This document shows positions 17,782-27,379 of a stretch of 64,000 nt of DNA, piece by piece. This DNA comes from Luteimonas endophytica. GTDB lineage: Bacteria; Pseudomonadota; Gammaproteobacteria; Xanthomonadales; Xanthomonadaceae. The stretch spans positions 43,430 through 107,429 of the forward strand of contig NZ_JARXRM010000016.1 in assembly GCF_029887875.1 (NCBI RefSeq). Reading direction: 5' to 3'. The translations under genes were made by a program, and so were the position numbers. The first letter of the stretch is position 1, and every line of letters begins with the position of its first letter. The notes beneath the pieces were generated by a model. It saw only the letters and a list, made by a program, of their open reading frames with translations. It did not search any database and was not told the DNA's origin.

Positions 17782-18852
17782 TCAGCCGCCGTGGTGGCCG
17801 CGGCGCACGCCCTCGGCCCAGTGCAGCACCTCCGCCACCGCCTCGAAGAATTCGCTGCCGATGTAGTCGTCGAGCTCCACCTTCTCGTTCAGGCCGCGGG
17901 CCAGCGGAACGTTCTGCAGGATCGGCACCCCGGCCTCCTCGGCGGCGCGCTTGATCTCCTCGGCCAGCGCGCCTTCGCCCTTGGCCACCACCACGGGCAG
18001 CTCGGTCTCGCCGTGCTCGTACTGCAGGGCGACCGCGATATGGGTCGGATTGGTCACCACCACGCTCGACTTTCGGACCGAGCCGAGCATGTTCTGCTGG
18101 GACCACTCCTGGTGCAACTGCTTGCGCCGCTGCTTGACGTAGGGGTCGCCCTCGTTCTCCTTGACCTCCTGCTTGATGTCGCGGCGGCTCATCTTGAGCT
18201 TCTTGGTGTAGGAGTACTTCTGGTACCAGACGTCCAGCGCCGAGACGAAGAAGAACACCGCCACGGTCCAGATCACGATCCACTTCAGGGCGTGCCAGAT
18301 CGCCGAGCCCATCGCCGCCGGCGACGCGTAGGGGAGCTTCAGCAGCCCCTCGAGCATGCCGCGCAGCACGATGTAGCCGATCCCGATCAGCGCCGCGCTC
18401 TTGAGCACCGACTTGATCAGCTCGACCAGGTTGTCCATCGAGAACATCTTCTTGACGCCCTCGACCGGATTGAGCTTGTCGAGCTTGGGGCTGATCTTCT
18501 TGAGCGTGGCGATCGGACCGGTCTGCAGGAACTCGGTGACCGCGGCGAGCAGCATCGCCAGCACCATCAGCGGTACCGTCAACCACAGCAGGGTCTGCAG
18601 GGCCAGCGAACCGAGTTCCGGCAGGGTCTCGAAGAACGGCTGGCCGACCGCCTCCAGACTCCTGTCGAACAGCTCGCTGATGCGCGCGTGCATCATTCCC
18701 ATCAGCATCCACGCGCCGGCGATCCAGCCCATCACCAGCACGGTGCTGGTCAGCTCCTTGCTCTTGGCGACGTTGCCTTCCTTGCGGGCGTCGCGGATCT
18801 TCTTCGGGGTGGGCTTTTCGGTCTTGTCGGCGCCCTGGTCCTTGTCTGCCAT
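17782..18852 (-). CDS. sctU: Type III secretion switch protein SctU
   Basis: A 356-residue FlhB-like protein. The N-terminal sequence KTEKPTPKKIRDARKEGNVAKS is the family signature. Four membrane helices lie at about 35-205, and a cytosolic domain carries the self-cleaving motif NPTH at residues 268-271. Cleavage between Asn and Pro allows the switch in substrate type together with SctP. The start at 18852 is chosen because it opens this signature. It stands alone on the minus strand, convergent with sctT, so it needs its own promoter in 18853-19073. Confidence 0.96.
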   Translation of the reverse strand: MADKDQGADKTEKPTPKKIRDARKEGNVAKSKELTSTVLVMGWIAGAWMLMGMMHARISELFDRSLEAVGQPFFETLPELGSLALQTLLWLTVPLMVLAMLLAAVTEFLQTGPIATLKKISPKLDKLNPVEGVKKMFSMDNLVELIKSVLKSAALIGIGYIVLRGMLEGLLKLPYASPAAMGSAIWHALKWIVIWTVAVFFFVSALDVWYQKYSYTKKLKMSRRDIKQEVKENEGDPYVKQRRKQLHQEWSQQNMLGSVRKSSVVVTNPTHIAVALQYEHGETELPVVVAKGEGALAEEIKRAAEEAGVPILQNVPLARGLNEKVELDDYIGSEFFEAVAEVLHWAEGVRRGHHGG

Positions 18853-19073
18853 CCGCGCACCGCGTTGCCGTGACGTCGCCGCGAGGCTAGCATGCCCGCA
18901 GCGCCCCGCCGCGCCAGCGAGCACGATCCTGAACAGCGCCCCATGCCGCCCCCGCCGACCTAGGGTTGCCCCCGGGTGACACTGGCGCTGCGGCGCCGTT
19001 ACATTGCTCCCAACGCCGCAAGGCGGACCAATCCGCAACGCCGTCCGGCAGCCCATCAGGTGTCCCCAAGCGC

Positions 19074-19385
19074 ATGAGCAGCATCGGTTCCGATCCGCAC
19101 CTCAACGTCACCGGCCTCGGCCGGCTCGACGGGCAGGTCGCGCTCGACGATCTGCGCCAGCAGGGCCCGCAGCAGGCGCCCGAGGTCGCCCAAGAGGCGC
19201 CGGCCGCGGCTTCCCCCGCGGTCGACGCCGGCGAACGCGTGCTCGGGGCGTCCGCCTGGGAAGGATTCGGCGCCGGCACCCGGATGCTGGCGGGGGATCT
19301 GGGCTTCGAGAGCGCCCTGGGCGGCCTCGATCTGGCCCAGGCGGCCGACCGCGCCGCCGACGCGATCCTCGACGCCCTGGCCTGA
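19074..19385 (+). CDS. Small Ala-rich protein beside sctU
   Basis: A 103-residue protein with no signal peptide or membrane segment. The first half is Gln/Ala/Pro-rich and likely disordered. The second half is helical with an Ala/Asp pattern ending in AADRAADAILDALA. It is divergent from sctU and could be a secreted substrate or small regulator of the type III system, but it could also be unrelated. Start at the ATG that follows a short AG-rich stretch. I recognise no family. Confidence 0.5.
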   Translation: MSSIGSDPHLNVTGLGRLDGQVALDDLRQQGPQQAPEVAQEAPAAASPAVDAGERVLGASAWEGFGAGTRMLAGDLGFESALGGLDLAQAADRAADAILDALA

Positions 19386-19457
19386 GCCGCGCGCGGCGGC
19401 CCGCCGCCGCGGTAGAGTCGTGATCCGTCTTCCTGCCCGCCGCACGGCGGCGCCGCC

Positions 19458-20135
19458 ATGACCGACACCCCGCCCTCTGCCGCCGCCCTGCGCGCCGCCG
19501 CGGACCGTCTGGTCTCGGCGCTGGCCGCGCATGGCGATCCCGAATACCGCCTCACCGTGCTCAAGCGCCTCGCCCGCCGCCTCGGCGAGGAGCACTACCC
19601 GATGTTCCTGCGCCTGCTCGGCGTCGTCGCGGAAAGCGACGACGACCGCGCCAAGCGGCTGCTGGCGGAGACCTTCGGCACCGCGTTGCGGCGCATGGAC
19701 CTGCCCGGCGGAGCACTCAGTTCCTGGGGCGCGACCCGGCTGCCGGACAACGTCACCCCGTTCTCGGCCAGCACCCTGTCGGGACAGTTCTTCGGCGCCA
19801 CCCCGCGGCGGCTGCTGGGGCCGGTCGAATACCTCACCGTCTGGCATCTGCAGCGAACCCAGCGCACCCCGCTGGGGCCGAACGCCTTCCGCGACGCGCT
19901 CGCCCACCTCATCGACCTGCTCAATCACAGCGAGGACGCCCGCACCCTGTACCCGCAGAAGCTGGCCGCCGACGCCGAGAACGAACTGGAAGGCGCCTTC
20001 ACCCGCGCCACCCGGGAGCGGCTGGCGGCGGTGGCGGCCGCCTGGAAGGCCGGGCGCGCCCCGGCGGAGGTGGCCCAGGCGGCCCTCGATGCGGTGCCGG
20101 CGCAGACCCCCGGCTGGGTGGTCCGCGACCTCTAG
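19458..20135 (+). CDS. Conserved hypothetical helical protein
   Basis: A 225-residue soluble protein, largely helical. It has a central Trp/His-containing segment (LGPVEYLTVWHLQRTQRTPLG) and a C-terminal Ala-rich helix. No signal peptide, membrane segment or catalytic motif is evident. Base composition resembles that of the neighbours, so it belongs to the resident chromosome and not obviously to the type III locus. The function is unknown. Confidence 0.75.
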   Translation: MTDTPPSAAALRAAADRLVSALAAHGDPEYRLTVLKRLARRLGEEHYPMFLRLLGVVAESDDDRAKRLLAETFGTALRRMDLPGGALSSWGATRLPDNVTPFSASTLSGQFFGATPRRLLGPVEYLTVWHLQRTQRTPLGPNAFRDALAHLIDLLNHSEDARTLYPQKLAADAENELEGAFTRATRERLAAVAAAWKAGRAPAEVAQAALDAVPAQTPGWVVRDL

Positions 20136-20233
20136 GGCCTGTTGGCCGTCACGTTCCAGGACACCGCCGCCCGCTTCGCCTTGTCCGCGCCGCCGGGGGC
20201 GGCCAAGATGCCGGCTGCACCCAGGGGAACGCC

Positions 20234-21139
20234 ATGTCCGCGATCGTCCGCCTGCTGCTGCTGACCGCGGCGCTGGCCGCCTGCGCCACCGCATGCCGGC
20301 GCGAGGCGCCCGCCGTCGCGCCCGCGCCGGCGGGCGCCTCCCGGCCGGTGGACGCGGTGCTGCTGCCCGCCCGGCACCTGCGCGACGGCGACCTGGCCGG
20401 CTTCGCCCGCGACGCGGTGCCGCCCGGGCTGTACCAGCGGCTGCAGGACGCATGGGCGCGCGGCAGCCGCTGGCCGCTCGAGGAACTGCCGCTGCACGGG
20501 CAGCTGCCGGCGCTGCTGCAGACGCTGGCGGCCGAGGACTCGGAAACCCGGCTGCGGCGGCAGTTTCGCGAGCAGTTCGGCGGCGCCGAGGCGGAACTGC
20601 GCCAGGCGGTCGAAGCGCTCGGCCTGTTCGGGGTGCATTACGTGCAGGGCGACGCCGCGCTGGACGAGCACGCGCGCGAACGCGACGTGCAGCTGATCAC
20701 CGCGCTGGTGCGCTGGGGCCTGGAGGCGCCGCTGGCCGATCCGGCGCGCGCCGATGCGGCGATCGCCCGCCTGGCCGCCGCCGCCCGCGCCACCGGCCTG
20801 CGCGACGACGACGCGTTCGCGGCCGCGGGGATGGAAGGCACGCTGCGGCGGCTGTCGCCGTTCCTGGCCGAAGTGAAGCAGGTCGTGGCGGACTACGGCC
20901 TCGACATCGATGCTGCCCTGTCCGGCATCGACGCCACCCTGGAGCGGCAGACCGGCGACCGGGCCGTGGTGCGGCTGCGCTACGAGCTGGCGGGGCAGCC
21001 GATCGACGGGCGCGTGGCCGTCGAACGGCGCGGCGGCCGCTGGTACCGCAGCGACTACCTGCGCCGGGCCGAGGCCAGCGCCGCCGCCGGCCAGCCCGCT
21101 GCACCGGCGCCGCCCGGGCGCCCCGGCGAAGGCGCCTGA
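20234..21139 (+). CDS. Putative lipoprotein upstream of plsB
   Basis: A 301-residue protein with a signal peptide of about 20 residues ending in ACATAC, so the Cys near residue 21 may be lipidated. The mature part is helical in the middle (about 90-220) with a short beta-rich C-terminal region (about 235-290) containing DRAVVRLRYELAGQPIDGRV. It ends about 40 bases before plsB and may be co-transcribed with it. No family is recognised. Confidence 0.75.
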   Translation: MSAIVRLLLLTAALAACATACRREAPAVAPAPAGASRPVDAVLLPARHLRDGDLAGFARDAVPPGLYQRLQDAWARGSRWPLEELPLHGQLPALLQTLAAEDSETRLRRQFREQFGGAEAELRQAVEALGLFGVHYVQGDAALDEHARERDVQLITALVRWGLEAPLADPARADAAIARLAAAARATGLRDDDAFAAAGMEGTLRRLSPFLAEVKQVVADYGLDIDAALSGIDATLERQTGDRAVVRLRYELAGQPIDGRVAVERRGGRWYRSDYLRRAEASAAAGQPAAPAPPGRPGEGA

Positions 21140-21176
21140 ACGGCCCAGCGCCGGGCGCCCCCCGCGCTGGGCGATA

Positions 21177-23825
21177 ATGCCGCCCATGCCGCAGCAACCC
21201 GACCAGTCCCGTCTGCCCTTTCCCGAATCCGGCGCCAGGGACGATCCGGCGGCGGGCGCCGCCGCGGCGGGAGCCACGGCCGGGCCGGCGCGGGGGCGGC
21301 CGCCGCGCACGCCGCGGCGGCCGCTGTGGGCGCGCCTGCTCGGCCGCCTGCTTTCGCCGTGGATCGGGCTGAAGATCGAACCGCAGGATCCCGAGGGCTA
21401 CGTCGATCAGCGCCCGGTCTGCTACGTGCTCGAGGACTACGGCCTGTCCAACGCGCTGATCCTCGAGCGCGCCTGCCGCGAAGCCGGGATGCCCTCGCCG
21501 CTGCAGCCGCTGCCCGGCGATCCGCTGGGGCGCAAGCGCGCCTACGTGGCGCTGTCGCGGCGCAATGCCGGCAGCACCCTCAACGCGCTCGCGCCCGGCA
21601 AGCGCCCGCCGCAGAAGACCCATTCCGAATCGCTCGCGCGGCTGCTCGAGGCGCACCGCACCGATCCGGCGCTCGATGTGCAGCTGCTGCCGGTCTCGAT
21701 CTTCGTCGGCCGCTCCCCGGACAAGGCCAGCGGTTGGTTCTCGGTGCTGTTCTCGGAGAACTGGGCGCTGGTGGGCCGGTTCCGCCGGCTGCTGGCGATC
21801 CTGCTCAACGGCCGCGACACCCTGGTGCGGTTCGCCGCGCCGGTGGACCTGCGCGCCAGCATCGCCGAGGACCTGAGCCCGGAGCGCACCGTCCGCAAGG
21901 TCTCGCGGGTGCTGCGCACCCATTTCAACCGGATCCGCGAGGCGATCATCGGCCCGGACCTGTCGACCCGCCGGCTGCTGGTCGACAAGGTGCTGGCGGC
22001 GCCGGCGGTCAAGGAGGCGATCGCCGACCAGGCGCGCCGCGCCGGCTCCAGCCCTGAGGAGGCCTGGCGCAAGGCCCATGCCTACGCGTACGAGATCGCC
22101 GCGGACTATTCGCACCCGGTGGTGCGCTCGGCGAGTTTCCTGCTCACCACGGTGTGGAACCGGATCTTCCGCGGCGTGCTGGTGCATCACCTCGACGCGC
22201 TGAAGGCGGCCGCGCCCGGGCACGAGATCGTCTACGTGCCCAGCCATCGCAGCCACATGGACTACCTGCTGCTGTCCTACCTGCTCTACAACCGCGGCAT
22301 CGTGCCGCCGCACATCGTCGCCGGCATCAACCTCAACCTGCCGGTGATCGGCACGGTGCTGCGCAAGGGCGGCGCGTTCTTCATCCGCCGCTCGATCCGC
22401 GGCAACGCGCTGTACTCCACGGTGCTGGCCGAGTACGTGGCCCAGTTGGTGGCGGGTGGGTACTCGATCGAGTACTTCGTCGAGGGCGGGCGCTCGCGCA
22501 CCGGCCGCCTGCTGGCGCCCAAGGGCGGCATGGTCTCGATGACGGTGCGCGCGTTCCTGCGCCAGCCGACCCGGCCGGTGCTGTTCCAGCCGGTCTACAT
22601 CGGCTACGAGAAGCTGATGGAGGGCGACAGCTACCTGGACGAGCTGTCCGGCAAGCCCAAGGAGAAGGAATCGATCTGGCAGCTGCTGCTGGGCATTCCC
22701 AGGGTGCTGCGCTCCAACTACGGCCAGGTGGTGGTGAACTTCGGCGAGGCGATCCCGCTGGCCGACATGCTGGCCGAACACGCCTCCGCCTGGGACGGCC
22801 GGCCGCTGCCGGACGAGGAGCGCCCGGACTGGCTGTCGCGCACCGTCGACGCCACCGCCCAGCGCATCCAGCAGAACATCAACCGCGCCGCCGACGTCAA
22901 CCCGATCAACCTGCTGGCGCTGGCGCTGTTGTCCACGCCCAAGCACGCGATGGGCGAGGCCGACCTGCTGGCGCAGATCTCGCTGTCCAAGACGCTGCTG
23001 GCCGAGGTGCCGTACAGCGACCTGGTCACCGTGACCCCGCACGCGCCGGCCGAGATCGTCGCCCACGGCGAGGAGATCGGCGTGCTCAACCGCGTCGCCC
23101 ATCCGCTCGGCGACGTGTTCCGGGTGGACGACGAGACCGCGGTGCTGCTGTCGTACTTCCGCAACAACGTGGTCCATCTCTACACCGCCTCGGCCTGGAT
23201 CGCCTGCTGTTTCCTCCACAACCGCCGCATGAGCCACGCCAACCTGCTGCGGCTCGGGCGCGCGGTCTACCCGTTCCTGCAGGGCGAACTGTTCCTGCCC
23301 TGGAGCGCGGAGGAGTTCGCAGAGCGCATCGACCGCACCATCGGCGTGTTCGAGCGCGAGGGGCTGCTGGAGCGGGTCGGCGAGGACGACGGCGGCATCT
23401 TCCAGCGCAACGTCGGCCAGAGCGACGAGGTGTTCCGGCTGCGCGCGCTCGGGCATCCCCTGCAGCAGGCGTTCGAGCGCTACTACATCGCCATCTCGGT
23501 GCTGGCCAAGAACGGCCCGGGCACCCTCGGCGCCGGCGAGCTGGAAAGCCTGTGCCAGCTGGCTGCGCAGCGCCTGAGCCTGCTGTACGCGCCGGCGGCG
23601 CCGGAATTCTTCGACCGCTCGCTGTTCCGCGGCTTCATCCAGAAACTGCGCCAGCTCGAGCTGGTGAAGCTGGACGGCAACAGCAAGCTGACCTTCGACC
23701 AGCGCCTGGACGCCTGGGCGCGCGACGCCAAGGTCATCCTCGGCCGCGAGCTGCGCCACACCATCGAGAAGGTGAGCCCGGAGGCGGCCAAGCCCGGACC
23801 CGAGCCCGAACCCGCCGACCCGTAG
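21177..23825 (+). CDS. plsB: Glycerol-3-phosphate 1-O-acyltransferase PlsB
   Basis: About 882 residues. It transfers the first acyl group to glycerol-3-phosphate at the inner membrane, starting phospholipid synthesis. Block I of the acyltransferase family, HRSHMD, lies near residue 357, and FFIRRS and FVEGGRSRTGR follow at the usual spacing. The C-terminal half matches the long proteobacterial form in length. Two in-frame ATGs (21177 and 21186) are possible starts and neither has a clear ribosome site. The first 50 residues are Ala/Pro-rich. Confidence 0.95.
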   Translation: MPPMPQQPDQSRLPFPESGARDDPAAGAAAAGATAGPARGRPPRTPRRPLWARLLGRLLSPWIGLKIEPQDPEGYVDQRPVCYVLEDYGLSNALILERACREAGMPSPLQPLPGDPLGRKRAYVALSRRNAGSTLNALAPGKRPPQKTHSESLARLLEAHRTDPALDVQLLPVSIFVGRSPDKASGWFSVLFSENWALVGRFRRLLAILLNGRDTLVRFAAPVDLRASIAEDLSPERTVRKVSRVLRTHFNRIREAIIGPDLSTRRLLVDKVLAAPAVKEAIADQARRAGSSPEEAWRKAHAYAYEIAADYSHPVVRSASFLLTTVWNRIFRGVLVHHLDALKAAAPGHEIVYVPSHRSHMDYLLLSYLLYNRGIVPPHIVAGINLNLPVIGTVLRKGGAFFIRRSIRGNALYSTVLAEYVAQLVAGGYSIEYFVEGGRSRTGRLLAPKGGMVSMTVRAFLRQPTRPVLFQPVYIGYEKLMEGDSYLDELSGKPKEKESIWQLLLGIPRVLRSNYGQVVVNFGEAIPLADMLAEHASAWDGRPLPDEERPDWLSRTVDATAQRIQQNINRAADVNPINLLALALLSTPKHAMGEADLLAQISLSKTLLAEVPYSDLVTVTPHAPAEIVAHGEEIGVLNRVAHPLGDVFRVDDETAVLLSYFRNNVVHLYTASAWIACCFLHNRRMSHANLLRLGRAVYPFLQGELFLPWSAEEFAERIDRTIGVFEREGLLERVGEDDGGIFQRNVGQSDEVFRLRALGHPLQQAFERYYIAISVLAKNGPGTLGAGELESLCQLAAQRLSLLYAPAAPEFFDRSLFRGFIQKLRQLELVKLDGNSKLTFDQRLDAWARDAKVILGRELRHTIEKVSPEAAKPGPEPEPADP

Positions 23826-23835
23826 GTGCGCCGGG

Positions 23836-24042
23836 CTATGCCGGCTCGTCGGGGATCAGCGACGACTCCAGCCGCGCGATCGCGTCCTTCAGCTGCAGCT
23901 TGCGCTTCTTCAACCGCTTGACCGCGAGGTCGTCGGCATGCGCGTCCGCCTGCACCCTGGCGATCGCCAGGTCCAGGTCGCGGTGCTCGACGCGCAGTTC
24001 GGCGAGCTTGCGCGAGGCTTCGGCCAGGTCGGTGGTCTGCAT
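23836..24042 (-). CDS. YdcH-like (DUF465) small coiled-coil protein
   Basis: A 68-residue protein that is almost all helix. It has the DUF465/YdcH pattern: HRDLDLAIARVQAD followed by VKRLKKRKLQLKDAIARLE. The role of the family is not established. It is convergent with plsB and divergent from ttcA. Size and layout are normal. Confidence 0.85.
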   Translation of the reverse strand: MQTTDLAEASRKLAELRVEHRDLDLAIARVQADAHADDLAVKRLKKRKLQLKDAIARLESSLIPDEPA

Positions 24043-24111
24043 CCTGCCCGCAGCTTAGCGCCTGCGGGCCCGCGCCGTCACCGCGACCGCAGCCGGTAGA
24101 CTATGCGCACG

Positions 24112-25023
24112 ATGAGCACCGTCCTGCCCCTGCCCGAACCGGTCCGCCGCCGCCCCGAGCCGCAGCGCGCAGCGCGCGAGCTCAAGCGCCTGGGCGGCCG
24201 CCTGCGCCACCAGGTGGGCCGCGCGATCGCCGACTTCGGGATGATCGCCGAAGGCGACCGGGTGATGGTGTGCCTGTCGGGCGGCAAGGACAGCTACACC
24301 ATGCTCGACATCCTGCTGCAGCTGCGCGAGAAGGCGCCGGTGTCGTTTTCGATCACCGCGGTCAACCTCGACCAGAAGCAGCCCGGCTTCCCGGAACACG
24401 TGCTGCCCCGGTACCTCGAATCGATCGGCGTCGACTTCCGGATCCTCGAGCAGGACACCTACTCGGTGGTCAGCCGCGTGGTGCCCGAGGGCAAGACCAT
24501 GTGCGCGCTGTGCTCGCGGCTGCGCCGCGGCGCCCTGTACAGCTACGCCGCCGAGCACGGCTTCACCAAGATCGCGCTCGGCCACCACCGCGACGACATG
24601 GTGGCGACCTTCTTCCTCAACCTGTTCTTCCACGCCAAGCTCTCGGGGATGCCGCCCAAGCTGCTGTCGGACGACGGCCGCCACGTGGTGATCCGGCCGC
24701 TGGCGTACGTCCGCGAGGCCGACATCGCCGCCTACGCGGCGGCCCGGCGCTTCCCGATCATCCCGTGCAACCTGTGCGGATCGCAGGAGAACCTGCAGCG
24801 GCGCCAGGTGCAGCGGATGATGGCGCAGTGGGAGCGCGAGACGCCCGGCCGGATCGACCAGATCGCCCGCGCGCTCGGCGACATCCGCCCGTCGCAGCTG
24901 GCCGATCCGAACCTGTTCGATTTCCTTTCCCTCGCCCCCGCAGGCGGCGACCGCGAGCCCGACGCCCGCGCCGCACCGGCCGGAGCCTCCGAGGCCCGGC
25001 CGGCCCGCCACGGCGGGTGCTGA
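24112..25023 (+). CDS. ttcA: tRNA 2-thiocytidine-32 synthetase TtcA
   Basis: A 303-residue PP-loop enzyme that activates and thiolates cytidine 32 of certain tRNAs. The ATP-binding motif SGGKDS lies at residues 56-61. The Cys pair in [14 protein letters not shown] and another Cys in PCNLCGSQ provide the iron-sulphur ligands known for TtcA. The C-terminal 30 residues are a variable Ala/Pro/Arg tail ending in Cys. An ATG at 24103 is a possible earlier start. Confidence 0.95.
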   Translation: MSTVLPLPEPVRRRPEPQRAARELKRLGGRLRHQVGRAIADFGMIAEGDRVMVCLSGGKDSYTMLDILLQLREKAPVSFSITAVNLDQKQPGFPEHVLPRYLESIGVDFRILEQDTYSVVSRVVPEGKTMCALCSRLRRGALYSYAAEHGFTKIALGHHRDDMVATFFLNLFFHAKLSGMPPKLLSDDGRHVVIRPLAYVREADIAAYAAARRFPIIPCNLCGSQENLQRRQVQRMMAQWERETPGRIDQIARALGDIRPSQLADPNLFDFLSLAPAGGDREPDARAAPAGASEARPARHGGC

Positions 25024-25102
25024 ACGCCACGACCCTGCCGCTCGCTTCCCGCGCGCCGGGACGCGAGCCGCTGCATTTCCCCTCCCCACTTCCGGCCACC
25101 GA

Positions 25103-26008
25103 ATGTTCTTCAGAAACCTCACCCTGTTCCGATTCCCCAGCGCCCTGGACCTGGCCCATCTCGATGAAGGCCTGGGCGAGGCGCGGCTCAAGCCGGTCGG
25201 CCCGCTGGAGCTGTCCTCGCGGGGCTTCGTATCGCCGTTCGGCCGCGACGCCGAGGCGCTCTCGCACCGCATCGCCGACGCGATCTGGTTGACCGTCGGC
25301 GGCGAGGACCGCCTGCTGCCGGCGGCGGTGGTCAACGACCTGCTGGCGCGCAAGCTCGCCGAGATGGAGCAGAAGGAAGGCCGCAAGCCCGGCGGCCGCG
25401 CCCGCAAGCGGCTCAAGGAGGAGCTGGTGCACGAACTGCTGCCGCGTGCGTTCGTGCGGCCCTCGCGCACCTCGGTGCTGCTGGATCTCGAGCACGGGGT
25501 CTGCGCGGTCGACACCTCCAGCCGCAAGAACGCCGAGGCCGCGGTCTCCGAGGTTCGCCGCGCGCTCGGCAGCTTCCCGGCGCTGCCGCTGAACGCCGAG
25601 GTCGCGCCGCGCTCGGTGCTGACCGGCTGGATCGCCGGTGAGCCGCTGCCCGCCGGCCTCGCCCTGGGCGAGGAATGCGAACTCAAGGACGCCGCCGACC
25701 ATGGCGCGATCGTCAAATGCCAGCGCCAGGACCTCGAATCCGACGAGATCGCCCGGCACCTGGAGTCCGGCAAACAGGTCACGCGCCTGGCGCTGACCCT
25801 CGACGACCATCTTTCGTTCGTGCTCGGCGAGGATCTGGTGATCCGCAAGCTGAAGTTCCTCGATGGCGCCATCGACCAGCTCGAGGGCACCGAACAGGAA
25901 GACCTGCGCGCCGAGCTCGACGCGCGCTTCGCGCTGATGAGCGGCGAGTTCCGGCGGCTGTTCGCGATCCTCGAGCCCGCGCTCAAGCTGTCGAAGGCCG
26001 ATGGCTGA
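25103..26008 (+). CDS. rdgC: Recombination-associated protein RdgC
   Basis: A 301-residue protein of normal length. RdgC forms a ring-shaped dimer around DNA and limits RecA loading. The N-terminal MFFRNLTLFRFP and the central RKLAEMEQKEGRKPGGRARK segment are characteristic of the family. It stands alone, 79 bases after ttcA, with base composition like that of its neighbours. Confidence 0.95.
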   Translation: MFFRNLTLFRFPSALDLAHLDEGLGEARLKPVGPLELSSRGFVSPFGRDAEALSHRIADAIWLTVGGEDRLLPAAVVNDLLARKLAEMEQKEGRKPGGRARKRLKEELVHELLPRAFVRPSRTSVLLDLEHGVCAVDTSSRKNAEAAVSEVRRALGSFPALPLNAEVAPRSVLTGWIAGEPLPAGLALGEECELKDAADHGAIVKCQRQDLESDEIARHLESGKQVTRLALTLDDHLSFVLGEDLVIRKLKFLDGAIDQLEGTEQEDLRAELDARFALMSGEFRRLFAILEPALKLSKADG

Positions 26009-26047
26009 GCGCCCCACCGCAGCGCCGCCCGGCCGTAGAATCCAGCC

Positions 26048-26824
26048 ATGCCTTCCCCGCTGCGCCGCCTGATCGCACCGCGCGCGCTGCTGCGCGATCG
26101 CACCTCGGTGCGGCTCGACGATGGCCGCGAGATCGAGGTCGAGCGCGTGCGCGACCCGCGCGCACGCCGGCTGCGGCTGACGGTCGGCGAACGGGGCGCG
26201 CGGCTCACCCTGCCGCCGCGCGCCAGCCTGGTGGCGGGCCAGCGGTTCCTGCATCAGCACCGCGACTGGCTGGTGCTGCAACTGGCGGCCCAGGATCCCG
26301 ACGGCATCGTCGCGCTGGTCCCGGGGGAAAGCGCGGCGCTGCCGCTGCGCGGCCTGCTGTTGCCGCTGCGCTGGGAACAGGGCCGCTACGCCAGCCTGCG
26401 CGAGGATGCCGGCGGCATCACGTTCGCGCTGCCGCCGCGCGCCGCGCCGGCGGCGCTGCGCCGCTGCCTGCGCGACTTCTACGAAGCCCAGGCCCGCGCC
26501 GACATCGGCCGCTGGCTGCCGCGCTACCTGCCGGCGCTGCCGCGCGCCCCGGCGCGCATCCGGCTGCGGCCGATGTCCTCGCAGTGGGGCTCGCTGGCCG
26601 CCAACGGGGTGCTGTCGCTGGACCTGTCGCTGGTGCTGGGCGAGCCGGCGGCGTTCGAGTACGTCCTGGTCCATGAACTCTGCCACCTGATCCACGCCGA
26701 CCATTCGCCGTCGTTCTGGGCCGAGGTCGAGGCGCGCTGCCCGGAATGGCGCCGCCAACGCGCCTATTTCCACGCCGAGGGCCGCCGCCTCAAGGCGCGG
26801 CTGCACGCGCTGCTGTCCGGCTGA
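26048..26824 (+). CDS. YgjP-like zinc metalloprotease (DUF45)
   Basis: A 258-residue protein whose C-terminal domain contains the zinc motif HELCHLIHADHSPSFW (His-Glu-x-x-His near residue 214) and the preceding SQWGSLA phrase typical of YgjP/SprT-like proteins. No signal peptide is seen, so it should act in the cytosol. The N-terminal part is Arg/Leu-rich and less conserved. The substrate is unknown for the family. Confidence 0.88.
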   Translation: MPSPLRRLIAPRALLRDRTSVRLDDGREIEVERVRDPRARRLRLTVGERGARLTLPPRASLVAGQRFLHQHRDWLVLQLAAQDPDGIVALVPGESAALPLRGLLLPLRWEQGRYASLREDAGGITFALPPRAAPAALRRCLRDFYEAQARADIGRWLPRYLPALPRAPARIRLRPMSSQWGSLAANGVLSLDLSLVLGEPAAFEYVLVHELCHLIHADHSPSFWAEVEARCPEWRRQRAYFHAEGRRLKARLHALLSG

Positions 26825-26872
26825 GCCCGCGGCTGCCGTTGTTCCCGGGAACGGCAGCTGCGAGGCCATGCA

Positions 26873-27364
26873 ATGCTCACCCCGGGTCGGGTTCTCCCGC
26901 GCATGGCGCTGGTGCCGCTGGCGGCCACCCTGGCGCTGGCCGCCTGCAGCCGCGCCGGCGATGCGCTCGCCGAGGCCGCGGCCGATCGCAACGCGATGGA
27001 AGTCCCGGCGCCGCTGGCGGGCGATTCCGGCCGCCGCGCGTCGGCCCCGCTGCCCCTGCCGCCCGGCTTCCCCGAGGACGTGTACCTGCCGCCGCGCTAC
27101 GACATCGACAGCGTGGTCGACATGGACGGCACCACCACCGTCAGCCTGCGCGCGCCGGGACAGGTGGGCGCCCTGTTCGGCGACGCCGACGCGGCCATGG
27201 CGCGGCTGGGCTGGCAGCCGACCCTGTCCCGCCGCGACGCCGGCGACAGCGCCATGCTCGCCTTCGAGAAGGGATCCCGCACCGCGGTGCTGTCGTTCGC
27301 GCGGGGCCACGGCGACGGCGGGGGCGTGCTGGTCGGGCTGCAGTTGCACGAGCGCCGGCAGTAG
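26873..27364 (+). CDS. Putative lipoprotein
   Basis: A 163-residue protein. A signal peptide ends at a lipobox-like LALAACS with Cys near residue 25. The mature part is small and beta-rich, with the segment VDMDGTTTVSLRAPGQVGALF and a Trp-containing middle. No family is recognised. It is convergent with the hydrolase gene and may be monocistronic. Confidence 0.75.
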   Translation: MLTPGRVLPRMALVPLAATLALAACSRAGDALAEAAADRNAMEVPAPLAGDSGRRASAPLPLPPGFPEDVYLPPRYDIDSVVDMDGTTTVSLRAPGQVGALFGDADAAMARLGWQPTLSRRDAGDSAMLAFEKGSRTAVLSFARGHGDGGGVLVGLQLHERRQ

Positions 27365-27379
27365 CGCCGGCGGCGTGGC

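Noticed and set aside
12185..18852. Reading the cluster as a flagellar export locus because of the FliO-like gene
   Set aside because: SctJ is a lipoprotein, SctD has an FHA-like domain, and SctI, SctK and a needle candidate are present, while no flagellar hook, rod or flagellin gene is seen.
20697..23759. Long open frame opposite plsB
   Set aside because: It is an antisense shadow with low-complexity composition. plsB carries all acyltransferase motifs.
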